In this document: positions 52,753 through 61,216 of the stretch, in pieces | Layout: every line of letters begins with the position of its first letter | Numbering within the stretch: position 1 is the stretch's first letter | Source of the DNA: Gemmatimonadota bacterium | GTDB lineage: Bacteria > Gemmatimonadota > Gemmatimonadetes > Gemmatimonadales > Gemmatimonadaceae | Length of the DNA: 64,000 nt | Assembly (NCBI GenBank): GCA_014192065.1 | Contig: BJHH01000002.1 | Location: 248,001-312,000 of the forward strand | Direction of reading: 5' to 3' | Made by a program: the position numbers and the translations under genes | The notes under the pieces: model-generated | Seen by the model: the letters and a program-made list of their open reading frames with translations, nothing else | Databases searched by the model: none | Told to the model about the DNA's origin: nothing

Positions 52753-53994
52753 TTGGGTCGGTTGGTCGTACTGATGGTGACCGCGTTCGTGGACATGATG
52801 GGAAACCTCATCGTGTTCCCGCTTGTGCCGTTCTACGCCAAACGACTGCTCGGCCACGGCCCGCTCTGGACGCTGCTCGACTCCATCGGGCTCGGTGGCG
52901 AAGGCGCGGTGGTCTCGCTGATGGTGATCGCGTTCGCCGTTGCGCAGCTGATGAGTGCGCCGTCGTGGGGCCGGTTCTCCGACAAGTTTGGGCGCCGCCC
53001 GGCACTGATGATCGGTCTTGGCGGTTCGGCGATTGCCTTTATCGTGTTCGCGTTCGCGAACTCACTCGAACTGCTGTTCCTCTGCCGGCTCGTGCAGGGC
53101 GCGGGCGGCGGCACGGTGGGTGTCATCCAGGCCTACGTCGCCGATGCCACGAAGCCGGCCGACCGCGCCAAGGCGCTTGGGTGGCTGTCGGCCGCGACCA
53201 ACGCCGGCGTTGCGATCGGGCCGGCGATCGGGGCATGGGCCATGACCTTCGGTACGAGTGGGCCAGGCCTCGTCGCGGCAGCGATCATGCTCGTCAACAT
53301 GGCGTTCGCCTGGAAGTATCTGGCTGAATCGAACGAACACGCTGGCAAGCACGCGAGCGACCGGCCGGTGTCGCGCAAGTCACCCGAAGTGATGCGCCGC
53401 GTGCTGTCGCATCCAAAGGAAGCCGCGTCGCGCCTCATCTGGATCTACGGCATCACGATGGGCTCGTTCCAGGGAATGAACACGATCCTCGCGCTCTTCC
53501 TTGCTTTCAAGTTCGGTGTGACGGAGCAGACGATCGGCTACTTCTTCGCCTACGTCGGCACCATCTCGTTCGTAACGCGCGCGGCCTTCCTCGGGAAACT
53601 GGTGGACCGATTTGGCGAACCGCATCTGTCGCGAATCGGCATGGTGTTTCTTGCGGCCGGTCTCGCCGGCATGGCGCTCGCACCGAACATTCCGTTACTC
53701 GCCGTCGCCGTCGCGCTCGTTCCGCTCGGCGCGGCGTTCACCTTTCCCTGTGTCACCGGCCTGCTGTCACGCGTGGTGCCCTCGCACGAGCGCGGACTCT
53801 ACATGGGCGTGCAACAGACTTTCGGCGGTGTGGGCCGGGTGATCGCACCGCTTTATGCAGGCTTCGCCTTTGATCACCTCGGCAAGGGCGTGCCGTTCCT
53901 CACCGGCGCCGTGATCGTGTTGCTGACGATTCCGCTAGGACTCGGGATCGAGAAGCAGATGCCGGCGAAAGAGACGGAACAGGCTGCCCCATAG
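52753..53994 (+). CDS. MFS transporter
   Basis: 413-residue major facilitator with 12 predicted helices. The loop 2-3 motif is GRFSDKFGRRPALMIG (near 73-88), and a long central loop (about 200-235) is basic. TCR/MdtG-like multidrug and TetA-like exporters share this form; the substrate cannot be assigned. The TTG at 52753 is chosen because GGAG lies 8 nt upstream. A downstream ATG at codon 8 is possible but would clip helix 1. It follows the nucleoside transporter operon by 31 bp. Confidence 0.85.
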   Translation: MGRLVVLMVTAFVDMMGNLIVFPLVPFYAKRLLGHGPLWTLLDSIGLGGEGAVVSLMVIAFAVAQLMSAPSWGRFSDKFGRRPALMIGLGGSAIAFIVFAFANSLELLFLCRLVQGAGGGTVGVIQAYVADATKPADRAKALGWLSAATNAGVAIGPAIGAWAMTFGTSGPGLVAAAIMLVNMAFAWKYLAESNEHAGKHASDRPVSRKSPEVMRRVLSHPKEAASRLIWIYGITMGSFQGMNTILALFLAFKFGVTEQTIGYFFAYVGTISFVTRAAFLGKLVDRFGEPHLSRIGMVFLAAGLAGMALAPNIPLLAVAVALVPLGAAFTFPCVTGLLSRVVPSHERGLYMGVQQTFGGVGRVIAPLYAGFAFDHLGKGVPFLTGAVIVLLTIPLGLGIEKQMPAKETEQAAP

Positions 53995-54040
53995 CTGGCT
54001 CGACTGCAGCGGTCGATGCGCAGCGTCGTGCGCGATCCTG

Positions 54041-54817
54041 CTAGCGCGTCTTAAACGCCTCGAGCGCACGACGCGTGTGCGCGGACAGCACGAGCCGGCC
54101 GCTCATCTCGGCGCGTTCGTCGAGGAGTCGGTCCCAGTGATCGGTGCCTTCCCACAGCGTCGCCTTGATGCGCGCCGTCGCTTCGGGGTTCGACTTCGCG
54201 AGTTGGTTCACGAATCCTTCGAAGGCGGAGTCGAGGCCTGACACGCTGTCGTGGATGCCGGCGTAGAGGCCCACGTCCAGCGCCCACTTGGCCGACCGCC
54301 AGTCCGCATCGAGCGCCATCGCACTAAACGCACCGGGCCCGATCTTGCGTTCGATGGCCGGCCCGACGACGAACGGTCCGATGCCGACGGCCAGTTCGCT
54401 GAGGCGCAGTTGTGCATGTTCGGTGGCGATGACGTAGTCCGACGCCGCAACGACACCCACACCACCGCCGACGACCTTGCCCTGCACCCGCGTGACGATC
54501 GGCTTCGGACAACGGGTCATCGCGAGGATCAGATGCGCAAAGCCGAGGAAAAACCGTTTGCCGGCGATTTCGTCCTGGATGGCGGATAGCTCGTCGAAAC
54601 TTGCACCGGCGCAGAACGGCCCCTCGCGGGCGCTGCGCAGCGCGATAACCCGCACATCGTCGCGCGCGCCGACAGCCGTCATCTGTTCCGCAAGCAGGCG
54701 CAGGACGCGTGCCGGGAGCGAGTTCCCCTTCGGATGTGAGAACTCAATCGTGGCGACGCCGCCGGCTACCGATAGGTCGACCGCTCCTTCTCTCGGATAC
54801 TCGTCGGTAACGCTCAT
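54041..54817 (-). CDS. Enoyl-CoA hydratase/isomerase family protein
   Basis: 258-residue crotonase-fold protein. Oxyanion-hole segments are GPFCAGASFDEL (near 66-77) and GKVVGGGVGVVAASDYVIA (near 113-131). The catalytic Glu pair is not fully canonical; ELAVGIGPFVVGPAIERKIG (141-160) carries the only nearby acidic candidates. It is divergent from paaABCD, so a role in the phenylacetate route (PaaF/PaaG-like) or in methylglutaconyl-CoA hydration is plausible. Sequence alone does not settle which. Confidence 0.82.
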   Translation of the reverse strand: MSVTDEYPREGAVDLSVAGGVATIEFSHPKGNSLPARVLRLLAEQMTAVGARDDVRVIALRSAREGPFCAGASFDELSAIQDEIAGKRFFLGFAHLILAMTRCPKPIVTRVQGKVVGGGVGVVAASDYVIATEHAQLRLSELAVGIGPFVVGPAIERKIGPGAFSAMALDADWRSAKWALDVGLYAGIHDSVSGLDSAFEGFVNQLAKSNPEATARIKATLWEGTDHWDRLLDERAEMSGRLVLSAHTRRALEAFKTR

Positions 54818-54918
54818 GGTCGGTGGTCGTGGTGGAGGGGTGCGGCCAGAGGTGAGTGATGGAGCCGCTCAGGACAATTTACGGCATCCGATCGCTCCGC
54901 CGTGAGGGGATTGCTCGA

Positions 54919-54947
54919 TTGTCGGTCTCCCGGTCGGGGCCTAGATT
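54919..54947 (+). promoter_or_regulatory. Predicted paa promoter
   Basis: TTGTCG (54919-54924), 17-nt spacer, TAGATT (54942-54947). Both hexamers have four of six consensus matches with ideal spacing, as in the gyrA promoter. The start would be near 54954, about 41 nt before paaA. No inverted repeat resembling a PaaR/PaaX operator was found by eye in the 177-bp divergent region. Confidence 0.6.
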
Positions 54948-54994
54948 GCATGGGTCACGCTCGCCGGCACCAGCAACACCGGGATAGACCTGTC

Positions 54995-55966
54995 ATGACG
55001 CCAGCTTCCGTAGTCGCACCAGCCGAAGACCCCAAGCGCCTCGCCGACTTCGAGGCGCGCATCGCGCGCGGCGAGACAATCGAGCCCAAGGACTGGATGC
55101 CGGAGCGGTACCGCCGGCAGCTGATTCGGATGATGTCGCAGCATGCCCACTCGGAAGTGGTGGGCATGCTTCCCGAAGGCAACTGGATCACGCGCGCACC
55201 GTCGTTGCGCCGCAAGATGTCGCTCATGGCCAAGGTGCAAGACGAAGCGGGCCACGGACTCTACATCTACTGCGGCACCGAAACACTTGGCGTCGATCGC
55301 CACGACCTGATCCTTCAGTTGCTCGCCGGCACGGCGAAGTACTCGAGCATCTTCAACTATCCGACGATCAGCTGGGCTGACATGGGCGCGATCGGCTGGC
55401 TGGTAGACGGCGCGGCCATCGTCAATCAGACGATGCTCGCCAAGGCGAGCTACGGCCCATATGCTCGCGCCATGGTGCGCATCTGCAAGGAAGAGAACTT
55501 CCACAAGCGTCAAGGCTTCGAGATCATGACCGTGCTCTCGGGCGGCACACCCGAACAGCATGCGATGGCGCAGGACTCGCTCAATCGCTGGTGGTGGCCG
55601 TCCCTGATGATGTTTGGCCCGCACGATGCCGACTCACCAAACTCCGGCGAGCTATCGCGCTGGGGCATCAAGCGAAAAAGCAACGACGAACTGCGCCAGC
55701 GTTTCGTGAACATGACGGTCGCTCAGGCGAAGGCGATCAACCTCACGATCCCCGACGAGGGGATGCGGTTCAACGAAGCGACCGCGAACTGGGAATTCAG
55801 CGCGATCAACTGGGATGATTTTTGGCGCGTGGTGAAAGGCGACGGCCCGTGCAATCGCGAGCGTCTCGCTGCACGACGCAAGGCGCACGACGACGGCGCG
55901 TGGGTTCGCGAGGCCGCGGCCGCGCATGCCGCCAAACAGACCGAGAGCACGGAAGCGGCCGCATGA
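54995..55966 (+). CDS. paaA: 1,2-phenylacetyl-CoA epoxidase subunit A
   Basis: 323-residue catalytic subunit of the PaaABC(E) oxygenase, which converts phenylacetyl-CoA to the ring epoxide. It is a ferritin-like four-helix bundle with diiron ligands, including [12 protein letters not shown] (near 82) and [13 protein letters not shown] (near 165). The conserved [12 protein letters not shown] (near 199) is also typical. The Ala-rich C-terminal tail is dispensable-looking. The ATG at 54995 lies about 40 nt after the predicted transcription start. paaB overlaps its stop by 4 bp. Confidence 0.96.
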   Translation: MTPASVVAPAEDPKRLADFEARIARGETIEPKDWMPERYRRQLIRMMSQHAHSEVVGMLPEGNWITRAPSLRRKMSLMAKVQDEAGHGLYIYCGTETLGVDRHDLILQLLAGTAKYSSIFNYPTISWADMGAIGWLVDGAAIVNQTMLAKASYGPYARAMVRICKEENFHKRQGFEIMTVLSGGTPEQHAMAQDSLNRWWWPSLMMFGPHDADSPNSGELSRWGIKRKSNDELRQRFVNMTVAQAKAINLTIPDEGMRFNEATANWEFSAINWDDFWRVVKGDGPCNRERLAARRKAHDDGAWVREAAAAHAAKQTESTEAAA

Positions 55967-56262
55967 GCAGCGAATCGCGCGACAACCCGCTTCCCTTGTG
56001 GGAAGTGTTCCTGCAGCCGCCGGGCGGCGCCGCACACGAGCATGCGGGCAGCGTGCACGCAGGCGACAAGGAAATGGCGCTACAGGCCGCGCGCGACGTC
56101 TACGCACGCCGCGGCGAAGCCGTGAGCATCTGGGTGGTACCCTCCGAGCAGATCACGGCGTCGACGCCAGAGGACATGGGTCCGTTTTTCGAGCCCGGCA
56201 ACGACAAGGCGTACCGGCATCCCCAATTCTACAAGGTGCCACCGGGGGTGCGGGTTTCTTGA
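55963..56262 (+). CDS. paaB: 1,2-phenylacetyl-CoA epoxidase subunit B
   Basis: 99-residue structural subunit that bridges PaaAC dimers. Recognisable segments are [13 protein letters not shown] (near 10-22), [19 protein letters not shown] (near 26-44), [15 protein letters not shown] (near 46) and the end [10 protein letters not shown]. Length is normal for the family. It overlaps both neighbours (ATGA with paaA, TTGA with paaC). Confidence 0.94.
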   Translation: MSSESRDNPLPLWEVFLQPPGGAAHEHAGSVHAGDKEMALQAARDVYARRGEAVSIWVVPSEQITASTPEDMGPFFEPGNDKAYRHPQFYKVPPGVRVS

Positions 56263-57011
56263 GCGAGCCATTTTTCGAATACCTGCTTCGCCTCGGCGAC
56301 GACCGGCTCGTCCTCGGCCATCGACTGAGCGAATGGTGCGGCCATGGACCGACCCTCGAAGAGGACATCGCGCTGACGAACATCGCGCTCGACCTCGTGG
56401 GCGAGGCCAACCTGGTGTTACAGCGCGCCGGCCAGATCGAGGGTGCAGGGCGTGATCAGGATGCGCTCGCCTACCTGCGTACCGATCGCGAGTACCGCAA
56501 CGCGCTCATGGTCGAACTGCCCAAGGGCGACTTCGGATATTCCATCGTACGACAGTTCCTCTTCAGCACATACGCGATGCACCAGTGGGAGGCGCTCTCG
56601 GCATGCGCCGACACCGACCTCGCCGGCATCGCGGCCAAGGCGCTCAAGCAATCGCGCTACCACGTGCGCCATAGCGCCGAGTGGTTGGTACGGCTTGGCG
56701 GCGGCACCGACGAGAGCCACGGCCGCGCAGAGGATGCGCTGAACGACCTGTGGCGCTACACGGGTGAGCTCTTCGCGACGGATGCCGTCGAACAGGCGCT
56801 CGTGAAGCAGAAGCTGGCGGTGGACTCGTCGAGTCTCGAGGCGGTATGGCGCCGTGACGTGGCCGACGTGGTTGCACGCGCAACGCTCACGCTGCCACCC
56901 GACGGGTACATGCAACGCGGCGGACGCGCGGGCGGGCACACGGAACACCTCGGACTGATGCTGGCGGAGATGCAGGTGCTGCCGAGAACGTATCCTGGCG
57001 CGAAGTGGTAG
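56259..57011 (+). CDS. paaC: 1,2-phenylacetyl-CoA epoxidase subunit C
   Basis: 250-residue non-catalytic ferritin-like subunit that pairs with PaaA. Signature stretches are LRLGDDRLVLGHRLSEWCGH (near 9-28), EEDIALTNIALDLVGEA (near 33-49) and KALKQSRYHVRHSAEWLVRLG (near 128). The C-terminus GGRAGGHTEHLGLMLAEMQ is also typical. The TTG start overlaps the paaB stop as TTGA; no better start exists. paaD begins 7 bp before its end. Confidence 0.94.
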   Translation: MSEPFFEYLLRLGDDRLVLGHRLSEWCGHGPTLEEDIALTNIALDLVGEANLVLQRAGQIEGAGRDQDALAYLRTDREYRNALMVELPKGDFGYSIVRQFLFSTYAMHQWEALSACADTDLAGIAAKALKQSRYHVRHSAEWLVRLGGGTDESHGRAEDALNDLWRYTGELFATDAVEQALVKQKLAVDSSSLEAVWRRDVADVVARATLTLPPDGYMQRGGRAGGHTEHLGLMLAEMQVLPRTYPGAKW

Positions 57012-57538
57012 ACACCGCAGCGACGGGTGATGCGCGACGGGTGCGGCAGAGTTCGCTGAGCCGCGATGCCGTGATGCGGATACTCGAATCAGTGAAGGAC
57101 CCAGAAGTTCCGGTGCTGAGCGTCGTCGAACTCGGCGTGGTGCGCGATGTCGAGATCGACGGCGACGCCGTGACGGTCGTGGTGACGCCGACCTACTCCG
57201 GGTGCCCGGCGATGCAGGCCATCGAGGACGACATCGTCAGCGCACTGCGCGCCGGCGGTGTCGCCAACGCCCGGGTCCGCACGGTGTTCACGCCCGCCTG
57301 GACGACGGACTGGATTCCGCCGGCCGCCCGCGAAAAACTGCGGGCGTACGGGATCGCACCGCCCTCACATTCCGGTGTGCACTCACCCGTGCAGCTCAGG
57401 CGGCGCGAACCGGTACTCTGCCCGTATTGCGGATCGGCCAGCACCACGCCCCGAAGCGAGTTCGGCTCCACGGCGTGCAAGGCGCTGCACTTCTGCAATG
57501 CCTGCACACAACCGTTCGAAGAGTTCAAGGCGATCTAG
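57005..57538 (+). CDS. paaD: Phenylacetate degradation protein PaaD (MIP18-like)
   Basis: 177-residue protein with a MIP18/DUF59-like domain (about 20-115; VKDPEVPVLSVVELGVVRDV and PTYSGCPAMQAIEDDI). A C-terminal zinc-ribbon-like part (about 135-172) has CPYCGS and FCNAC. PaaD (PaaJ) is needed for phenylacetyl-CoA epoxidase function, probably in iron-sulfur cluster supply to the reductase. The GTG start overlaps the end of paaC by 7 bp. No paaE reductase follows; the next gene is on the other strand. Confidence 0.92.
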   Translation: MVDTAATGDARRVRQSSLSRDAVMRILESVKDPEVPVLSVVELGVVRDVEIDGDAVTVVVTPTYSGCPAMQAIEDDIVSALRAGGVANARVRTVFTPAWTTDWIPPAAREKLRAYGIAPPSHSGVHSPVQLRRREPVLCPYCGSASTTPRSEFGSTACKALHFCNACTQPFEEFKAI

Positions 57539-57585
57539 AGCGGTCGGGGCGCCAGATCACCGTCATCACCGCGCGCTCCACGGCG

Positions 57586-59712
57586 CTACGCCCTGAGTAC
57601 GGCCTCGATGCGCGCCGCGATCCCGTCGACATTCGGCATCAGCGCCGCGAGCAGATCTTCATGATAGGCGACCGGGATGTCGCGTGGGGCAAGGCGCTCG
57701 ATGGGTGCGTCGAGCTCCCAGAACGCATGTTGCGCAAGCGTCGCGCTGATTTCGGCGCCAAAGCCTGCCGTGAGATTGTCCTCGTGCACCACGAGGCAAC
57801 GGCCGGTCTTGCGCACCGACTCGAGGACGCACGCCTTGTCCCACGGCGCAACCGTCCGAAGATCGATCAGTTCGACGCGCGTCCCAAACCGTGCGGCGGC
57901 TTCGATGCAGCGGTGAACCATCGCACCCCAGGTCACCACGGTGATGCCGTCGCCAGGCGTGACAATGCGCGCGCAACCAAAGGGTAGCACGTAGTCGTCG
58001 CCCGGATAGCGCGCGCTCCCATCGCCCGTCATCAGCAGCGAGCGATGTTCGAAGAAGATCGTCGGATTTGCGCCGCGCATCGCCGCGCGCAGTAACCCAA
58101 CCGCATCGGCAGAGTTCGACGGCATCGCGACCTGCCAACCATACGCGTGGACGAACCGCACTTCGTCGGAGAGCGAGTGCCACGGGTCGCCGACGTCCTT
58201 CCCGAACCCACCGGGCATGCGCACCACGATCGGCGCGGCAAACCGATTGTTCGTACGCCAGCGCAACGTCCCACAATTATTGAGCTGCTCGGCGGCTGGA
58301 TCGGCGTACTTGCGGAACTGGATCTCGGCGACGGGCATCAGGCCAGCGATTGCCATCCCCACGGCCCGACCGATGATGCCCTCTTCGGAGAGCGAGGTGT
58401 CGAACACGCGCTGGTCACCAAACTTGCGTTGCAACCCTTCGGTCACGAGGTGCACGCCACCTTTCCGGCCGACGTCCTCGCCAAAGACGAGCACCTTGGG
58501 GTTCACCTCGAGTTCACGCGCCAGTGTACGCTTGACGGCCTCGGCAAATCGCAACAGCTCGCCGCCTGCTGCCGGCGCATCGGACCCATTGAGTGTCGCG
58601 CGCTCGGCACGGGACAGGCCGCCGTACGCTTGCGCCACACCCAGCGAGTCGTCGGCAAACACGAACTGCCCAACGGTGTCGGCGAGCGGAGCTGGCCGTG
58701 CCCGTGCCCCCGCGAGGGCGATCCCCACATCGCGTGCGACTTCCTTCTCGAGGGCAGTCCATTCGGCGACCGAAAGGAAGGCGGGCACGACATGCTCTTT
58801 CAGTTTCGGCAGTGGATCGCGCGCGGTGTCGGCCGCGATCTCCGCGTCGGTGCGGTATCCCCTCTGGTTGTCGGGCCCAGAGTGGCTGCACATACGCGGC
58901 ACCGTCAGGCGAACGAGCGAGGGCCCCTGCCCCGACCGGACGTGCGCCACGCATTCGGCGAGCAACGTCGCGCTTTCGCCGGGGTCAGTACCGTCGCCGC
59001 TGCGTACGAGCAGGTTGCCGAACGACGCGAGGTTGGCGCTGATGTCGCTGCCGGGCGTCTGCAGGTCGCCGCGCACAGAAATACCGAGCCCGTTGTCCTC
59101 GATATAGAAGAGCATCGGGAGCTTGAGTGTTGTCGCCATCGTGAGCGAAGACCAGAACCCATTCGTCGCCACCGAGGCGTCGCCGCCGAGTACCACGCCA
59201 ATCGCGCCGGCGTAGTCCTGTTCGCCGAGCACCTCGCGGTGATAGGTGATGGCTTGGGCCCAGCCCGCACAGGGGGTGAACTGCGAGCCCACGTCGCCGC
59301 TCATCGGCAGGACGATCGGCCCGTTCGCGTTGGGCAGGTTGCAGACAACACCGATATCGCGTCCATCGCTGAATCCGCCGGAGCGGCCGAGCGGACTCGC
59401 GAGGCCGTCTTCGATGGTCAGGCCGAGGCCGAGCAGCAGGGGACGGTTCCTGTAATAGGCACTGACGCCGTCGTGTCGGTGATTGATGAGCTCAGCGAGA
59501 ATGGCCTGCGCGACCTCGTGGCCGCGCGCCGAAAACTGATAGAGGATGAGATGTTCGCGCGGGACGTTGGCACGACTCTTGTTGGTCGCCTCCTCGAGGT
59601 CATCGAGCGCGCGCGAGGTCAGCGTGGTGCGCACGATCTCCCGCCACCGTAGCGGCGGATTGGGCTGTACTGCCGACAGGGAAGGATTTTTCGACGTTTT
59701 GGGTGCGGCCAT
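57586..59712 (-). CDS. Fused alpha/beta E1 of a branched-chain-type 2-oxoacid dehydrogenase
   Basis: 708-residue thiamine-diphosphate enzyme in which the alpha and beta E1 subunits are one chain. Residues about 30-360 form the alpha part, with the TPP-Mg motif GDASVATN...IEDN (about 176-205) and SHSGPDN near 268. Residues about 380-708 form the beta part, with LVFGEDVGRKGGV (near 402), SEEGIIGRAVGMAIAGL and the C-terminal ED/H region. The likely reaction is oxidative decarboxylation of branched-chain 2-oxoacids with an E2 such as a BkdB; which E2 is used is not shown here. The start at 59712 (MAAPKTSKN) fits; the open frame further upstream is not convincing. Confidence 0.9.
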   Translation of the reverse strand: MAAPKTSKNPSLSAVQPNPPLRWREIVRTTLTSRALDDLEEATNKSRANVPREHLILYQFSARGHEVAQAILAELINHRHDGVSAYYRNRPLLLGLGLTIEDGLASPLGRSGGFSDGRDIGVVCNLPNANGPIVLPMSGDVGSQFTPCAGWAQAITYHREVLGEQDYAGAIGVVLGGDASVATNGFWSSLTMATTLKLPMLFYIEDNGLGISVRGDLQTPGSDISANLASFGNLLVRSGDGTDPGESATLLAECVAHVRSGQGPSLVRLTVPRMCSHSGPDNQRGYRTDAEIAADTARDPLPKLKEHVVPAFLSVAEWTALEKEVARDVGIALAGARARPAPLADTVGQFVFADDSLGVAQAYGGLSRAERATLNGSDAPAAGGELLRFAEAVKRTLARELEVNPKVLVFGEDVGRKGGVHLVTEGLQRKFGDQRVFDTSLSEEGIIGRAVGMAIAGLMPVAEIQFRKYADPAAEQLNNCGTLRWRTNNRFAAPIVVRMPGGFGKDVGDPWHSLSDEVRFVHAYGWQVAMPSNSADAVGLLRAAMRGANPTIFFEHRSLLMTGDGSARYPGDDYVLPFGCARIVTPGDGITVVTWGAMVHRCIEAAARFGTRVELIDLRTVAPWDKACVLESVRKTGRCLVVHEDNLTAGFGAEISATLAQHAFWELDAPIERLAPRDIPVAYHEDLLAALMPNVDGIAARIEAVLRA

Positions 59713-59866
59713 TTGGTGAAATCTGGCCGGGGCGCGTTGTGGATGCGAGGCCGTCCGACAGGTACCGGCGTCGCTCGGCGGCGCAAAGAGGCCAACCGGC
59801 GGGGTTGCACCAGCGCGCGTCCATTGGAACCTTCGATGAGCACAATACGTCTGGGATTCCATCATC

Positions 59867-61144
59867 GTGACTACCGCCCCGTCCAAGAACCCCTTTACGC
59901 CGCGCGCCGATGAGGCGGAGCGGCGCGATAAGCTGAACGCGATGAAGCGGCTCGCTACGGGCCTCCTCGCGTTGAGCGGCGTGGTCTTTGTCGTGGCCAC
60001 GGCGTTCGAAGGCCGCTACCCTTGGCTGGGATACGTCCGGGCGATGGCCGAAGCCTCCCTCGTCGGTGGGCTCGCGGACTGGTTCGCCGTCACCGCCCTC
60101 TTTCGCCGGCCGCTGGGGCTGCCGATCCCGCACACCGCGATCGTCGCGACGCAGAAGGAACGGATCGGCCGGATCCTCGGCGCATTCGTGCAGAACCACT
60201 TTCTCGCGCGCGATCTGATCGCGACGCGCCTGCGGGCGATGCAGCCATCGCGGCGCATCGCGCGCTGGATCAGTCAGCCGGCCAACGCGCGGCAACTCGC
60301 CCAGCAGATGGGCAGTAGGCTCGTGCGGTTCATGGAAGCGCTGCCTGACGACACGATGCGCGACCTGGTACGCGATGCCCTCGGCACCAACCTGCGCGCT
60401 ACGCCGTGGGCACCCGTGCTCGGCAAGACGCTGTCACGCATCGTGGCCGGCAACCGACATCAGGAACTGATCGACCAGGCCGTGCAGCTCGCCGCCAGGA
60501 CGGTCGAGGACAACCGCGAGTTCATCCGCGACAAGGTGAAGGCCGAATCGCCGTGGTGGATACCCGGCGCGGTCGACGACATGATCTACAAGAAGATCTT
60601 CAGCGCGATTGACGGACTGTTGCGCGAGATGGGCACGACTCCCGGGCATCCAATCCGGGCCGCGTTCGACCGCGCAATCCACGATTTCGTGTACAAGTTG
60701 CAGACCTCACCGGAGATGATCGCGCGGACCGAAGAGCTCAAGAACGAATGGCTCGACGACGCGACGGTGACGGAGCTCTCGTCGCGACTGTGGGACACGA
60801 TGAAGCGCGCTGTACTGCGTTACGCGGCCGCCGCCGAGGCGCCAGAACCCGGAGCGCTCCAGCGCGGCATCTGCTCCGTTGGCGAAGCGCTCACAGCGAA
60901 CGAGCCCCTGATGGCCGAGGTGGACGACTGGTTGGTGGAGGTCGCCGTGGCCGTCGCCGAGCAGAACCGCCATGCGGTGGCAGAAATTATCGCCCAGACT
61001 ATCGCATCCTGGGACCCAGACGCCACGGTAGATCGCATCGAACTGGCCGTGGGGCGCGATCTGCAGTTTGTGCGCATCAACGGCACGCTCGTCGGCGGAC
61101 TCGTCGGACTCGTGATCTACACCGTCTACAAGTTCTGGCAATAG
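59867..61144 (+). CDS. DUF445 family membrane protein (YjiN-like)
   Basis: 425-residue DUF445 protein. Hydrophobic helices lie near the N-terminus (about 28-48, followed by MAEASLVGGLADWFAVTALF at about 60-79) and at the extreme C-terminus (GGLVGLVIYTVYKFW). The long middle part is helical and charged. The ADWFAVTALFRRPLGLPIPHTAI segment is the family hallmark. Function is unknown; it resembles E. coli YjiN. The GTG at 59867 is the likely start, divergent from the E1 gene across 154 bp. Confidence 0.85.
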   Translation: MTTAPSKNPFTPRADEAERRDKLNAMKRLATGLLALSGVVFVVATAFEGRYPWLGYVRAMAEASLVGGLADWFAVTALFRRPLGLPIPHTAIVATQKERIGRILGAFVQNHFLARDLIATRLRAMQPSRRIARWISQPANARQLAQQMGSRLVRFMEALPDDTMRDLVRDALGTNLRATPWAPVLGKTLSRIVAGNRHQELIDQAVQLAARTVEDNREFIRDKVKAESPWWIPGAVDDMIYKKIFSAIDGLLREMGTTPGHPIRAAFDRAIHDFVYKLQTSPEMIARTEELKNEWLDDATVTELSSRLWDTMKRAVLRYAAAAEAPEPGALQRGICSVGEALTANEPLMAEVDDWLVEVAVAVAEQNRHAVAEIIAQTIASWDPDATVDRIELAVGRDLQFVRINGTLVGGLVGLVIYTVYKFWQ

Positions 61145-61155
61145 CTGGCACCGAC

Positions 61156-61195
61156 GCGAAACGCGCCACGGAACGGACTCCGTGGCGCGTTTCGC
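61156..61195. terminator. 17-bp perfect inverted repeat between convergent genes
   Basis: GCGAAACGCGCCACGGA (61156-61172) pairs with TCCGTGGCGCGTTTCGC (61179-61195) over a 6-nt loop. It starts 11 bp after the DUF445 stop and ends 21 bp before the susD stop. No clear T-run is present, but stem strength and position suggest a shared transcription barrier. Confidence 0.75.
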
Positions 61196-61216
61196 ACTTC
61201 GGGTACTGCGGAACTG

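Noticed and set aside
58147-59652. 501-codon plus-strand frame
   Set aside because: It is antisense to the fused E1 gene, whose TPP and beta-subunit motifs are clear.
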